Notes under the pieces: generated by a model | Told to the model about the DNA's origin: nothing | The model's database searches: none | The model's input: the letters and a program-made list of their open reading frames with translations, nothing else | Assembly: GCF_964355755.1 (NCBI RefSeq) | Contig: NC_092674.1 | Location: forward strand, 20,674,001 to 20,734,000 | DNA from: Antedon mediterranea | Taxonomy: Eukaryota; Echinodermata; Crinoidea; Comatulida; Antedonidae | Length of the DNA stretch: 60,000 nucleotides | Reading direction: 5' to 3' | Program-made: the position numbers and the translations under genes | In this document: one piece after another, positions 22,018-33,500 of the stretch | Layout of the letters: each line of letters begins with the position of its first letter | Position numbering within the stretch: the stretch's first letter is position 1

Positions 22018-22500
22018 TCAGGCCTGGACCGTGAACTCTTCTTGGAAATTGGAGTAGCTTTCAGATATGGATTGGTTATACAGGCAAGCTAGGGGATGAC
22101 ATAATTGGCTTGACAGTTCTTTTAGAATTCTCGGGGATACGCCATCTGGTCCTGCTGCCTTGGTTGGGTCTAGTGCATCAAGCTTTATCTTGACGCATTC
22201 CTTTGTGTTGTTAATATTACAGAGCTTCTCGTTTATTTCTCCTTTAAATTTTGTACTCATCTGTGGTATCTCGCCCTGCTCTTCTCTAAATACTGAAGCA
22301 AAAAAATCATTTAAGGCATTCACGGTTTCTTGACTTTCCGGTAATTGTTCTCCTGTATCCTTTTTTAGTGGTCCTGTAGCATTTTTAATTTTCTGTTTTT
22401 AGCGGATATAGGCGTAAAAAGTTTTCGGGTCTTCTTTAATATTGTCTGCTAATTTCTTTTCTTGTATTGTATTGTATTCAGAAAGATCTGGGATTTCCAT
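22018..22500 (-). pseudogene. LINE (CR1/jockey-type) fragment: endonuclease-RT linker and RT start
   Basis: The minus strand has DPTKAAGPDGVSPRILKEL, the N-terminal RT motif of CR1/jockey-type non-LTR elements, preceded by VNALNDFFASVF and, further up (to about 22450), KEDPKTFYAYIR. A stop interrupts the frame just after that block. The homology ends abruptly at 22018; the RT catalytic part is absent. Confidence 0.85.
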
Positions 22501-22859
22501 AAAATGTCTACATTTTCTGTAAATCATTTGTCATAACAAGATCTATTGTTAATAGGGGCCTTATGATTTGCAACAAACTTAGGCCTTAAACCTAAGCAAA
22601 TTATATTATTGGTTTTCTTCTGGACCTTGAATTCATTAAAATTGTGTAACAGAATCAAGTGAAGAAGCATATATCCCAATGTCCATGTGTGTGCACAAAG
22701 AATTAAAACTGACATAACTAGTTCCTTGCTCACAAATTGAAAATTGCATAATATGGCATATCCAAATAGAACAAATCCAAAGTTTATAATTAATCTTGTG
22801 CTATCAGAATTTCCAACTATATATACAGTATAATACTATTAAATATTCAAGGATCATAT

Positions 22860-23150
22860 CAATTTAATTAATAATAATATGGATTTATAAAGTGCCTAAT
22901 ATTTTAAAAACATCTAAGCGCTGTACATATATTATTACCCCAGTCATTTTTTAATCAAACTTGTATGGAAACATATTCCCATAATGCAGCTAGTAAAACA
23001 GCGCGAAAAGTTGTTTTTTGACCTGACCAGGCACCCATTTGTACACCTGGGTAGGGGAGACAATGAGACGGGCATTGGATTCGAACCTATGATCTCACGA
23101 TTAGTCCAACGTTAAACACACTGCACCACACACCCTAATTACTATTCAAA
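22860..23150 (-). repeat. tRNA-derived SINE with GCGCTT-type tail
   Basis: On the minus strand, GTGGTGCAGTGTG..TTAACG and AGGTTCGAATCCAATG form A- and B-box-like segments. The 3' part has TACAGCGCTTAGATG, GGCACTTTATAAATCC and ATATTATTATTAATT. The last blocks are the widely shared SINE/LINE tail that ends in ATT repeats. The two ends fit one inserted unit of about 290 bp. Confidence 0.65.
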
Positions 23151-23682
23151 GTCTACAGTATTTTGATCTATCAAATTTTAGGGTAACGTTGTATTGTGGA
23201 AACCAAGTGACACCGCAATGCTTTCATCCTGGTTATTCTTCAAACTGTTGCGGGAAAAAGTAAAGTAAAGTAAAAGCAGGCCCGTATCCAGGGGGGGTGC
23301 GTTGGGTGCAGACGCACCCGCCCCCCCACCCCCAAGTCCAAAAAGGTCCACTATTTCCTCGGTTGGTATTTTTTCTTGTCTTGTTTAACTAAAGACAATA
23401 TCATTATATATATATACAAAATTTACATTATCAATGGTATACAAACAAAAATATGCTAATATAAAATGAAAAAATACCGGTAATTAAATTAGGGAATCTG
23501 AACTGACTACAAACTCGATGTAAAACATGCGCAGTCGATCATGTGACGACAAGAATAGCTTAGCGCTTCATGTACGCGGTACGCGGTAAAGTGTTTGCTG
23601 GAGAAATACAGACAACTTAACCGGCGGTAAAGACGTGTCTGGAAATACAGACACTATCGAATACGGCGCAACAAGGGAAGGC

Positions 23683-23718
23683 CAACTCAGACAGCGTCGT
23701 ACGACGCTGTCTGAGTTG
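23683..23718. repeat. Perfect 36-bp palindrome next to a hAT terminus
   Basis: The left arm CAACTCAGACAGCGTCGT (23683-23700) is followed without spacer by its exact reverse complement (23701-23718). The next base begins the inverted repeat of the second hAT copy (CAGTGTTGGCGCCA, 23719-23732). Confidence 0.95.
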
Positions 23719-24632
23719 CAGTGTTGGCGCCAGCGGGGGGGGGGGGGGCTACGGGGCTCTATCCCCCTCGTCGGGGAGCCTATCCCCCCCCACCCCCGTC
23801 GGGGAACACGGGTACTTTTTGTCGGGGAATATAATATACAGTAAAAAACCACGACGTTCCATTGACCGTGAGAGTACGTCAGAGGGCTAATATGCATTTT
23901 TATGCATTCATTATTGCCAGCGATCTAACTTACTACTAAACATTAGCTAGGTACGCACTTGTCTGGCGGTATCCCTTTGTACGAATCGTTCAACGTTGGG
24001 TCGAGACGCGTGATATCAAGTTTCATCCAGGGACCAAAATGTGTAATGTGTTATTTTCCAGGCGAAGTTTACCGACGGTTACGTCGTGTACTGCGTCGAC
24101 GTACGCTACACTACAGCAAAAACGAATTATGTTAATTGTTCGTTTGTTCACCAATTTTTTAATTTACAAGTAACCTTCTGTACCGTGGGGCACCTAAAAT
24201 AAATTTTTCATCCATTACTAAACAAAAAAACATGCCATTTTCGCTTAGCCAACATTATAATAGCTATAGTTATTACATTTTCAATATCCTGTAACTGTAT
24301 GTCATGAATTTCTCACCACTCGGAAGTCCAGATGGTACGCATGCATACACCTGGGAGGAATAAACTTATTTCCCCGACTGAAAAAAGTCTACGCTTGCGT
24401 TTTTTAAGCCTCTAGGCCTGATGTTTCCAAAGTATAAAATGCAATTTTTTGAAGACCTGCAGCTCTAGTTTTAAACATTTTCTTAGCTCAGCCCCAACAA
24501 TAAAGCTGGTCATATTTCGAAGAACAAGAAGTACATTTTCCGGGACCTAACATCTCTATTTTTCAAACATTTCTTAGCTCAGTCACAACCCATGATAGGG
24601 ACTTATATATTTTTTTCATGTTTTGAAGTATA
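23719..24632. mobile_element. Second copy of the hAT-like element, opposite orientation, truncated
   Basis: The terminus CAGTGTTGGCGCCA, a G run, GGGGCTCTATCCCC, one copy of the 300-bp unit, and the region down to GTTTTGAAGTATA match the reverse complement of 2480-4058. The homology stops at about 24632, equivalent to position about 2485 in the first copy, so the left terminal inverted repeat is lost. Confidence 0.85.
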
Positions 24633-24869
24633 GAGTAGGCCTGGTCCTACAGTACTAGACTAGAAGTGGTCAACTCGTACCCAAAATAACTCGTACCTAT
24701 TCTCAACTTGGCTAACCCGTACCTCAACCAACTCGTATCCACACCAACTCGTACATGCCTCATTCTTAAGCCTACATTTTAACGGTATCTTTATGATTTA
24801 AGCCGTAGGCCGCTTCTACATGTTACAATATTATTAAGAAAATGTACACAGTAATCAGTTTTAATAATA

Positions 24870-25785
24870 CTCTAGTATTTCATTCATTCTTTTCATTCTT
24901 TCTTGGAGATCCAAGAAACATTTATTATATATGGCCTTTGGCCCAAATAATATACAATGTAATACAATATTAAATAAATATCAGTTGAGTGCGTTTAAAA
25001 ATTCTGTTCTACGTTTAAATGAAAAAAATAAATATTTTCCAAGTTTAACAATAAGATCAGTATTTGTGGCAGACATAAGATAAATATATTTTAATTTAGT
25101 TGGGTTGTTTGTATAAAAGGAAAACATATATTTAGTTCTAATATCTGAATAAAATGGACAAACTAAAGTGAAATGATATTCATCTTCAATTGATTGTAAA
25201 GCACATAATTTGCATAATCTTTCATTTCTATTTATACAATTCCATCTTCCTTTTTCAATTTCTAATTCTAAAATTCCTAGTCGTATCTTAGTCATAATTT
25301 GTCTATGTTTGTAATTTGTTACTTTCGTTAGATATTCTTCAATTCCAAACTTATATTTAACGTGCTTGTAATATTGGAGCTTAGAGTGTATCCTAGTATC
25401 TTCGTAGAATTTCTGTCGTTCAATATCTGTAAGCCTTTGTTTAAAATTTGAAATAAAAGTATATATATTATTAACCTGTTGTGAGTACCATATGTTACCA
25501 AATCCATTTATGCATAGTATTTGTTTTACGTCATTGGCCCAACATTGCTCATTTCTTTGAGCTTTTCTATATTGAAAATCATAACATTGTTTAATAAATT
25601 TGTCATTATCCATTTGGATTACTCTAAGCCAATAACGAATTATATTAATGATAATTTGAATTTGGATAGTGAATCTTCCACATTCTCCTCTCACTGCAAC
25701 ACTTGGTGCAGAATTACCTATTCCTAGAATGTATTTACAGAATCTTAGATGAACTTTCTCTATTTCAAATGACCTACCTGCTGAT
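24870..25785 (-). pseudogene. LINE reverse-transcriptase C-terminal region with 3' tail
   Basis: An uninterrupted minus-strand frame (about 25780 to 24981) encodes the region after the RT core: IEKVHLRFCKYILG, RGECGRF, and a C-terminal CKLC...H...C zinc-finger-like motif (CKLCALQSIEDEYHFTLVC). These are typical of CR1/L2-like ORF2 C-termini. The 3' UTR reads GGCCAAAGGCCATATATAAT and ends in a GAATGAAA-type tail near 24870. RT catalytic motifs are absent, so this is a 5'-truncated copy whose remaining frame happens to be open. Confidence 0.8.
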
Positions 25786-25841
25786 TAATAACGGAACGAT
25801 CCAAATGACCACCAACCAATCAAATGATGTTCTATGTTTTT

Positions 25842-25942
25842 TAGTTCCATTTTGGAACTAGAAAAGTCAGATATTGATATCTGAGTTTTCTAGATCTAGA
25901 AAAGTCAGATATCTGAGTTTTCTAGATCTGAGTTTTCTCTAG
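25842..25942. repeat. Cluster of linked palindromes, copy 1
   Basis: AGTTCC-ATTTT-GGAACT is followed by CTAGAAAAGTCAGATAT..ATATCTGAGTTTTCTAG and AGATCTAG joints. The left arms carry AAGTCAG where the right arms carry CTGAGTT, so the arms differ by one base. The block closes with TCTGAGTTTTCTCTAGACAC. Confidence 0.9.
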
Positions 25943-26129
25943 ACACCCAAATGCTAAGCCTACATTTTAAAAGGTGAATACTGTATTTCTTTATGATTTA
26001 AGTCGTAGGCTGCTACTACAAGTTACAATAATTATTATTATTAGTAAGAAAACGTATAATACTGTGTAGTATTTCAAATATCCTACCCTCGAATAATAAT
26101 GGAACGATCCATTTGATGATCTGGGTTTT

Positions 26130-26265
26130 CTAGTTCCATTTTGGAACTAGAAAACTCAGATATTGATATCTGAGTTTTCTAGATCTAGAAAAGTCAGATA
26201 TCTGAGTTTTCTAGATCTAGAAAACTCAGATATCTGAGTTTTCTAGATCTGAGTTTTCTAGACAC
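26130..26265. repeat. Cluster of linked palindromes, copy 2
   Basis: CTAGTTCC-ATTTT-GGAACTAG (26130-26150) is followed by three more inverted units. The unit at 26213-26250 is a perfect 38-bp palindrome centred on GATATC. Units are joined by CTAGATCTAG. The block is a longer version of 25842-25942, and both are preceded by AACGGAACGATCC/AATGGAACGATCC-like sequence, so the whole region was duplicated. Confidence 0.92.
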
Positions 26266-26267
26266 CC

Positions 26268-26495
26268 TTTCGGTACCTCTTCGGTGGAAAATGACGTCAA
26301 AACATAATCTGAAAACATAAGAGAAGTAATCGCAACTGCCGGATACATTACACACAGTGACAGCCACTGGAAGACGAATCCAGGAAAGTTACCAGATTTT
26401 CCGGAGATATACATATTCACCGCCAAATTGGTAACACATGTTAGTAAAAAGAGCCGTCATTCCACAAGCTATCCGTACAAAAACAATAATCAGTT
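26268..26495 (-). pseudogene. Broken third copy of the SLC7A first exon
   Basis: The minus strand retains GNFPGFVFQWLSLCVMYPA, then VAITS-LMFSDYVLT, close to exon 1b, and upstream (to about 26495) a remnant of the CGITALFT segment. Internal deletions remove most of the SLCWVELALAMPK part and shift the frame, the heavy-chain cysteine region is lost, and the TM1 motif is absent. It begins immediately next to the palindrome cluster at 26130-26265. Confidence 0.8.
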
Positions 26496-26499
26496 ATAT

Positions 26500-28399
26500 T
26501 CATAGAATGAGACCACTAAAACAAATATTACTCCCTATTTATACCCGTGTAACTTGTGCCATCAAATATTAATATTAATTAAAAATATTATTACACCTAT
26601 CACAATGTCAAATCCAATTCCTATTTCATAATTTAGTGTACATTTTATGATTGCCTTTCGGTTAAAATGTTGAAACAATCCATTGGGATGGTTATTTATA
26701 TAGCTTTTCTAACGTTCATGTCTTTTAAAAAATAATTCTTTAGATATTTTTAACTGTAATTTTTCTCAATTTAAATGTATTATTAATGAAATTATTTAAA
26801 TTTTCTTTTTCATTTGTATATATTTATATTGGCTCATATTTTATAGTTTAGTTTTTATTTTTAACCTGTTATTGGTGTTTTACACTGTTGGTTTGATATA
26901 AAGAATAAAGAGTTATATTCTGAAACCTTCTGATTTATCTGATCTACTATCGTTAACGCCAATATAGACTATCGTATAACAGATATGAAGTTAGGATTCG
27001 ACGAATTCTTGCAAAGGCATCGAATTCTAGACTATGTACTCTAAAGTGGTCTAAAGTGATGCTTTTACGAATGTGAAGTTCAAGTAATACAATCATCGAA
27101 CATTCAAAATTGATTTGATTGAAGTAGAAACAAAGTTTTTTTCCGTGAATTTAAATTTTGGTTACCGTTAACCTTCATTTTGACAATTGTGACATTAAAA
27201 TTCATAAAACCAGATGATGTTTGTACTCACTATAGTGTTATGTTTCCCGAAAAAGTGTCTGTTATAATGCTCTTTAATTCCGACATTGCTTAATTTATAT
27301 TGAAAGTATACGAATGGCCATTTCTTTACACTTTCAGTCGCATGCTCTTGATATAGACTACATAACATCTGTTCACATTTTAATACTATCCAACTACCAA
27401 ACAACAAAGCAATATATGAGTCTACAAATATGACAACTATCATTATCAAAACTTTGAACAGATATACAATTAATGTCAATAGAAATGTGTTAAATTATCG
27501 TTGTTCCTAAAACAGCATTTTTGCATCACGTTATGAACGTATTATGGATGACTTGTTATAAACTCTGGAAACAGTGTTAGAATGCTTCAACATTGTATTC
27601 ATGTATTAACCTAAAGATGTGTGGATGAGATTTTTGTTATACAAAGTTTACAAACAATAATTGTTTAAAGTTATATATCCAAGCAAGCACGCAGCTATAA
27701 TAAAATATGTTAAAAATAAAAATTATTTTATAAAAAGTAAGCTTAAGCTTGTAAGCGATGCAGAGCAAGTTAAAAACCATAACCTATGCCAATACGTTTA
27801 TTTACAGGAATGTGCTTTTTGTTTAGAAAGGTGTAATTGAAAAAAAATATTTACATTAATGTATGTAGAAAGTAAAAAACAATATAAACAAGAGTTGAAG
27901 ACTTGAACTAACACTAACCCATGATTAACATTAATAGACATAATAATTATTATACGTTTATTTAAACATGTTTTTGTTTGATCTCACAAACTATGGTTCT
28001 GCATTACGTAGCATACAAATAATCCATACATAATACGCTAATGATACGTACATGGTGTGATTACGTTTTGAATGATGTAGTTTAACAAATGTGATTTCTA
28101 CATTATATTTAGAAAGTAAAAAAAACATTAGGTATTATGCGTTTATGTCGACGGTTTGCTTGTAAAACATATAGTAAGTTAAACAAAAAAACATTTAGTA
28201 AGTTAATAAGCAACACATATAAATCCAACAACCTTCTAATTAATTATGTTTATATACATAAATGTGTTATCGTTTAAGAAACTCTCTAGGGAAAAAATAG
28301 ACCTGTGCTAATTATGTAAGTGTGTTACAAAGCAATAATGATTCAATAATAGACATATGCTAATCATATGTTTATGCACAGGAATGACTTTTTTTTCGT
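26500..28399. other. Intergenic region between the two gene groups
   Basis: AT-rich DNA with no recognised gene apart from one weak exon-like frame (27229-27479). A minus-strand AATAAA at 27957-27962 lies about 440 bp beyond the stop codon of the large gene and could be its polyadenylation signal. Confidence 0.4.
27229..27479 (-). CDS. Possible orphan exon, unrecognised
   Basis: An open frame from ATG (27479) reaches a good donor, ACTATA|GTGAGT, near 27229. The encoded segment has a hydrophobic stretch (VLIMIVVIFVDSYIALLFGSW) and a hydrophilic part. I recognise no family and no partner exon. It could be a chance frame or the first exon of a gene whose other exons I missed. Confidence 0.18.
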
Positions 28400-30517
28400 T
28401 TAGAAAGGTGTAGTTGAATACACATTTTCGCTGGCTGTAGTTTCAACTTTCTCTGGATAAATGTATTTTCTTCCCAAGTATTTCATCTGCTCATACTGTT
28501 TATCACCTTGCTTCTTGTCCACTTTGAACAACAAAAATAAATCGGAAATAAATATAAATTAAAGTAAAAATCGGTACAGTAAGGTCAAATGAATACATTC
28601 TTATACATTATTCATCCCACTCAGCCATATTGTAATATATTGATATACCTTTATATTTAAGAAATTGACCTTTGTATCGGAATTCAAATAGGTTCACAAA
28701 CTTGACCCAGAAAGTCCAAAGGAGAGTTTGTCCAGATGTTTTAATGACCATTTAGTTTATAATAGAATCCCTAAAGAAAACACTTAGCTTAATTTTGTGA
28801 CTTTCCCATCGAGTGATCGACACTATTTAAGTACAGATTTGACAGTGTCATCCATCACAGAAATACCTTATTATACCGTTAATCACTCCCACTTAAACAC
28901 CCCTGGACCAACTTAGGACCAATCGTTACCCTCACAGATTACGTAGTGACATATGCAAATGAACTGAGCCAATATACTCCCAAGTTTCAGAAGGGCCCAG
29001 ACACACCTTACAGCCACCTCACGGAGCACACACCTCACAGCAGACCTACACACTTCACACCTCACTGACAGCATCATTGAATGTCCGTTCCTTATGTATA
29101 CTTATAGTTGTATATTGTACTGAAGTATTATACTGAATAAATAATATATGTGTTACGACAGTCAAGCGAGTAAGAGTCTTCATTAGTACCTCAACAACGC
29201 AACATTATATTACAATATTGCTAAAATCTCCCTTTTTTAAATAGGCTAATCGCTATTAGTTCATTTAGCAAATTTGTACTAATCTCGTATTTTTGCAGAC
29301 GAAAAAACGCGGTAGCCTTCTCACACAAGTTTTCGATTCGCATGAATGCTTATGAATTATGATTAGGCCTATCATTCGTTGCGCTATTGTTCGTAATTCG
29401 CAATTCGCAATTAAAAAGTAAAACGGAAAGCGGAAAAACCTCAATGAACTAGAATTGTTCGTAGTAAGGGATTTGGAAGATGAAAATATGAATTGGCTGA
29501 CGCTTTCGATTTTCGAACACAAATTCACCTAGTGGAAAACAGGCTTAATGAGGCAAAGCTTAAGGGCGAACAGAGACGAGATGGTGAAGTGAGACGACCA
29601 GATTAAATCTATAGAATAGCAAATCATTCGGTTTCATTTGATTTCTATTCCGGCGAGCTCTCATTTTGGAGCTTTAAAATATTGGAGAAAGGAGCGTTGA
29701 AAATGTTTTGTCTACGTCATCATTATCTTGATATTTTCCTTAGGATCGGAAATTACGTCCTTGTAACGTTTGTAAAGGGCTTATACAATCAATATCCTTT
29801 TTTTTTTCAATATGTTGATATAAAGTTTTGCAGTACGTGAGTACGAAGTATATTAACGGAAACTTCAAGAAACTCAATAGCTCTGTTCAGAAATAAATGC
29901 TTGGTGTACTGGAAACTTTATAGATCAACAACCATTCTTTTTACAATATCCCTTTTTTTTAAATGCTTACCTTTTTGTAATTTTCTTCTTATTATCATGA
30001 TAAAGACGACATAAATCAGTAAGCAAACCATACAGAAAACGATTACCGTTAAACAACCTAAGATCATGTAGGCAACATTACTGTCATCCTTAAAATAAAA
30101 TTTAATGTAATAAGGTTAATACTATTTTTAATTTTTTTTTTTATTTACCAAAAAGGCAGGAAAATGAACATATACTATGTGTAACAGCGAATATTCTATT
30201 TTACTCTAAAACACATAGACCTAACTGTCATTTGTAATCACTGATGTGAATGGATTAGCAAACTTAAGCCTAAATAACCATTACTATTTTGTATGTGTAA
30301 TTTACGTTTATAATTTTAGGATTAAATTATACCATATAATGCCTGGATATCCTATTTGTCCCAACTAATTGGTTAAACAATAATTATTTTTATCTACGTG
30401 TTTCAATATAAATATTATTCTATAATAATGTAGTCTTTCTAAACAATGAAGTTGATTTTATATTTACCTCTGTAACCATAGGTTTCTCTTCAGATGGTGG
30501 CGTACTTGAAGAAAAAG
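28400..30517 (-). CDS. Exons 18-20 of the large gene: stalk, transmembrane helix, cytoplasmic tail
   Basis: Exon 18 (30468-30517) encodes a short stalk ([15 protein letters not shown]). Exon 19 (29971-30088) encodes a helix of about 29 hydrophobic residues ([19 protein letters not shown] and beyond) followed by the stop-transfer RRKLQK. Exon 20 (28400-28521) encodes the 40-residue tail end with five tyrosines, including QMKYLG, KYIYPE and ENVYSTTPF, then TAA at 28400-28402. This establishes a type I topology. Confidence 0.85.
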
Positions 30518-33500
30518 CTATAAAGCACAATACAAAAAAGTAACGTTATTGACTGATTTCTGATAATTAGGTGATCATTTAGAATAAAATGATCACCTAT
30601 TGTTATTGTATGAAATCTTTATTTTTATTTTTTTTCTTTCTGTACACTTTTTGTGTAACAAATATCTCAAAAAGTTGAATAACAATGATCACAACAATTT
30701 TACAATGTCTTTCAAATACTTTAACTTAGCCATAATAAGCTTTTCAGCGTGATCACTCATCCGTGACGTCACGTATACGCCATTTTGTGAAATCACATTA
30801 TCAATCATATGTCCATAATTCATTATCACATATTTATGAAATTCACTACACGTAAACTTCAGGTCAAGGTAAAAAATATTAGCAAATAAAAACTGGCGCG
30901 TCTCAAGGTCATGCACGTGAATTCACGCGTAAAGATTTTAAAAAGGTCAAAATTAAGTTTTGATCAATTTAGAGCATGAATTAGGCCATTTGCGTGTTTC
31001 AAAAAATTACTGCGCAAAAACACGTTTTTGCGCACGCAATTCGTAAAAAGCGTAAAAAATAAAATTTGATGTAAACATCACATTCTACTCACAATCCTTA
31101 GTACATTCTCCGATTTTGAGTCCATTCCGACTTAAAATAACGCTGTACGAGCACGTTCAACATGACAAAATGCGCACATTAATTGCACAAAAGTGCAAAA
31201 AATTGTAAAAATTAAGGCCTTTTTAAAATGAATATAACTCTTCAGAATGACAGGTGACCCCCAATTTTTTTAACTTAATATGGAAGCCAATAAGTTGTAG
31301 ATATAAATGTATATAAACATTAGACGTAGAAAATGGTATTACGTCATCAAATGGCCACTTGAATTAAAAAATTAGGATTTTTTTCCGTTTAGTGTAGGTT
31401 ATAACATTCAATAGAGCGCATCTCTGCTATTTGAGCCCGATTTTCGCACAAATTTCAGTGTGTGCTTGCTTAATTATATATCTTTCTCATAAGTTGTCAG
31501 TGTTTTCATTTTGATGACGTCATCATGCGTAAAAACTTGAATAACGTAGGTCGTGTAATTTCACCTTTGCCGTAAATTTGAATATCTTACAGCTCTTCGG
31601 AATTGAAGGTTACCTTGACGATTATAATTTATTATGAAAGCTGATGAAATGTAGATATGAATTCATATAAAAACCAAGCCTATCGGATGTTGTGACGTTA
31701 ACATATGGCCAGATGAAGTTAAAAAGTAGTTTTTTCATCTTTTTCGTCAAAGTTATACAAATTTCAAAGAGCGCGCACAGCGCTTCTACGTGCCAGATTC
31801 TCTTCCAATTCTTATATTTATTTGCTCAATTCATTATCTTTCGAAATTGTCATCTTTGAGTTTATTTTGATAATTCCATCATACCAAAAAATTAGAACAT
31901 GTTGTGTGTCCCGTAATTTAACCTATGCTACACTGTATATAGATATACTGTATATACTGTACATATTGTATATGGCATATAATAGGCACAACTCAGCGAT
32001 ATAAGATTATGCATCATGTCATAGGATGGCGTACATCAACTTTTTACAATCGTATGTTAACGTACATGCATGTTTAAAAAATGTTAATTTCATTAAAATG
32101 ATAACAATGATCACCTATAATTCGTCAAAGTGACGAATTAAATTCTAGTGAGAAATTGTTTTTGTAAAAAAAAAATGTTTCTTCGCAATTTCTTTCTGTA
32201 CAGATTTTGTGTAACAAATATCTCAAAAAGTTTAATGTCAATGATTACGAAAATTTCAGAATGTTTTTCAAATACTTTAACTTAGTCCTAATAAGCTTTT
32301 TAGCGTGATCACTCATCCGTGACGTCATTTATACGCCATTTTGTGAAATCACATTATCAATCATATCTTCATAATTAATTATCTCATATTAATGAAATTC
32401 ACTACACGTAAACTTCAGGTCAAGGGTAAAAATATTAGCAAATAAAAACCCACGCGCACGTAGGGTCATGCGCAAGAAATCGCGCGTTAAAAATTTAAAA
32501 AGCTCAAAATTATGTTTTGATCAATTTAGAGCATGAATTAGGCCATTTGCGTGTTAAAAAAAATTACTGCGCAAAAACACGTTTTTGCGCGGGCGTACCT
32601 AGAAAGCGTAAAAAATAACAATTTTTTGTACAAATTGCATTCTACTCATCTTCCATAGTTCAATCACCAAATTTGAGTCCATTTCGACTTAAAATAGTGC
32701 TATACGAGCACGTTAAAAATGACAAAATGAGCACATTAATTGTACAAACGTGTTAAAAATGGTAAAAAATAAGGCCTTTTTAAAATGAATATAACTCTTC
32801 AGAATGGAAGGTGACCCCCATTTTTTTAAACTTACTATGGTAGCCAATGAGTTGTAGAAATAATTGTATATACACATTAGACGTACAAAATGGTATGACG
32901 TCATCATTTGGCCACATACATTTTTAAAATAGGGTTTTTTCCTCATTTGTCATAGACCACCATATTCAACAGAGCTCAACTCGCTTATCTGTGATTGATT
33001 TTCTTTTAATTTGTAACATATTCTACCTTAACCAAGTATGTTACTCATGAGTTGCCAATATTTTCATTTTGATGACGTCATCACGTCTTAAAATTTGAAT
33101 AACGGTGGTTACGTAATTTCACCTACAATGTATATTTGAATACCTTACAGCTCTTCTGAATTAAAGTTGACCTTGATGTTTATAATTTATTATGAAAGTT
33201 GGTGAAATGTAGATATGAATTCATATACAAATTAATCCCATCTGATGTTGTAACGTTATCATATGGCCAGTTGAAGTTAAAAAGTAGTTTTTTCATTTTT
33301 TTCGTCAAAGTTATACAAATTTTAAAAAGCGCGCACCGCGCTTCTACGGGTCAAATTTTCTTCCAATTGTTATATTTTATTGCTCAATTCATTATCTTTC
33401 GATATTGTTATCCACAATTTTATTTTGACAACGTCATCATACCAAGAAATTAGAATATGATGTGGGTCCCGTAATTTCACCTATGCTACACTCTTACAGT

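Noticed and set aside
23270-23400. CAGGCCCGTATCCAGG sequence as the terminus of another hAT-type element
   Set aside because: It resembles transposon ends seen in marine genomes, but I could not find the partner terminus or a target duplication.
23568-23897. Minus-strand frame of 109 codons over the hAT copy
   Set aside because: It runs through the palindrome and the G/C tracts of the transposon terminus and has low-complexity proline/glycine/serine content.
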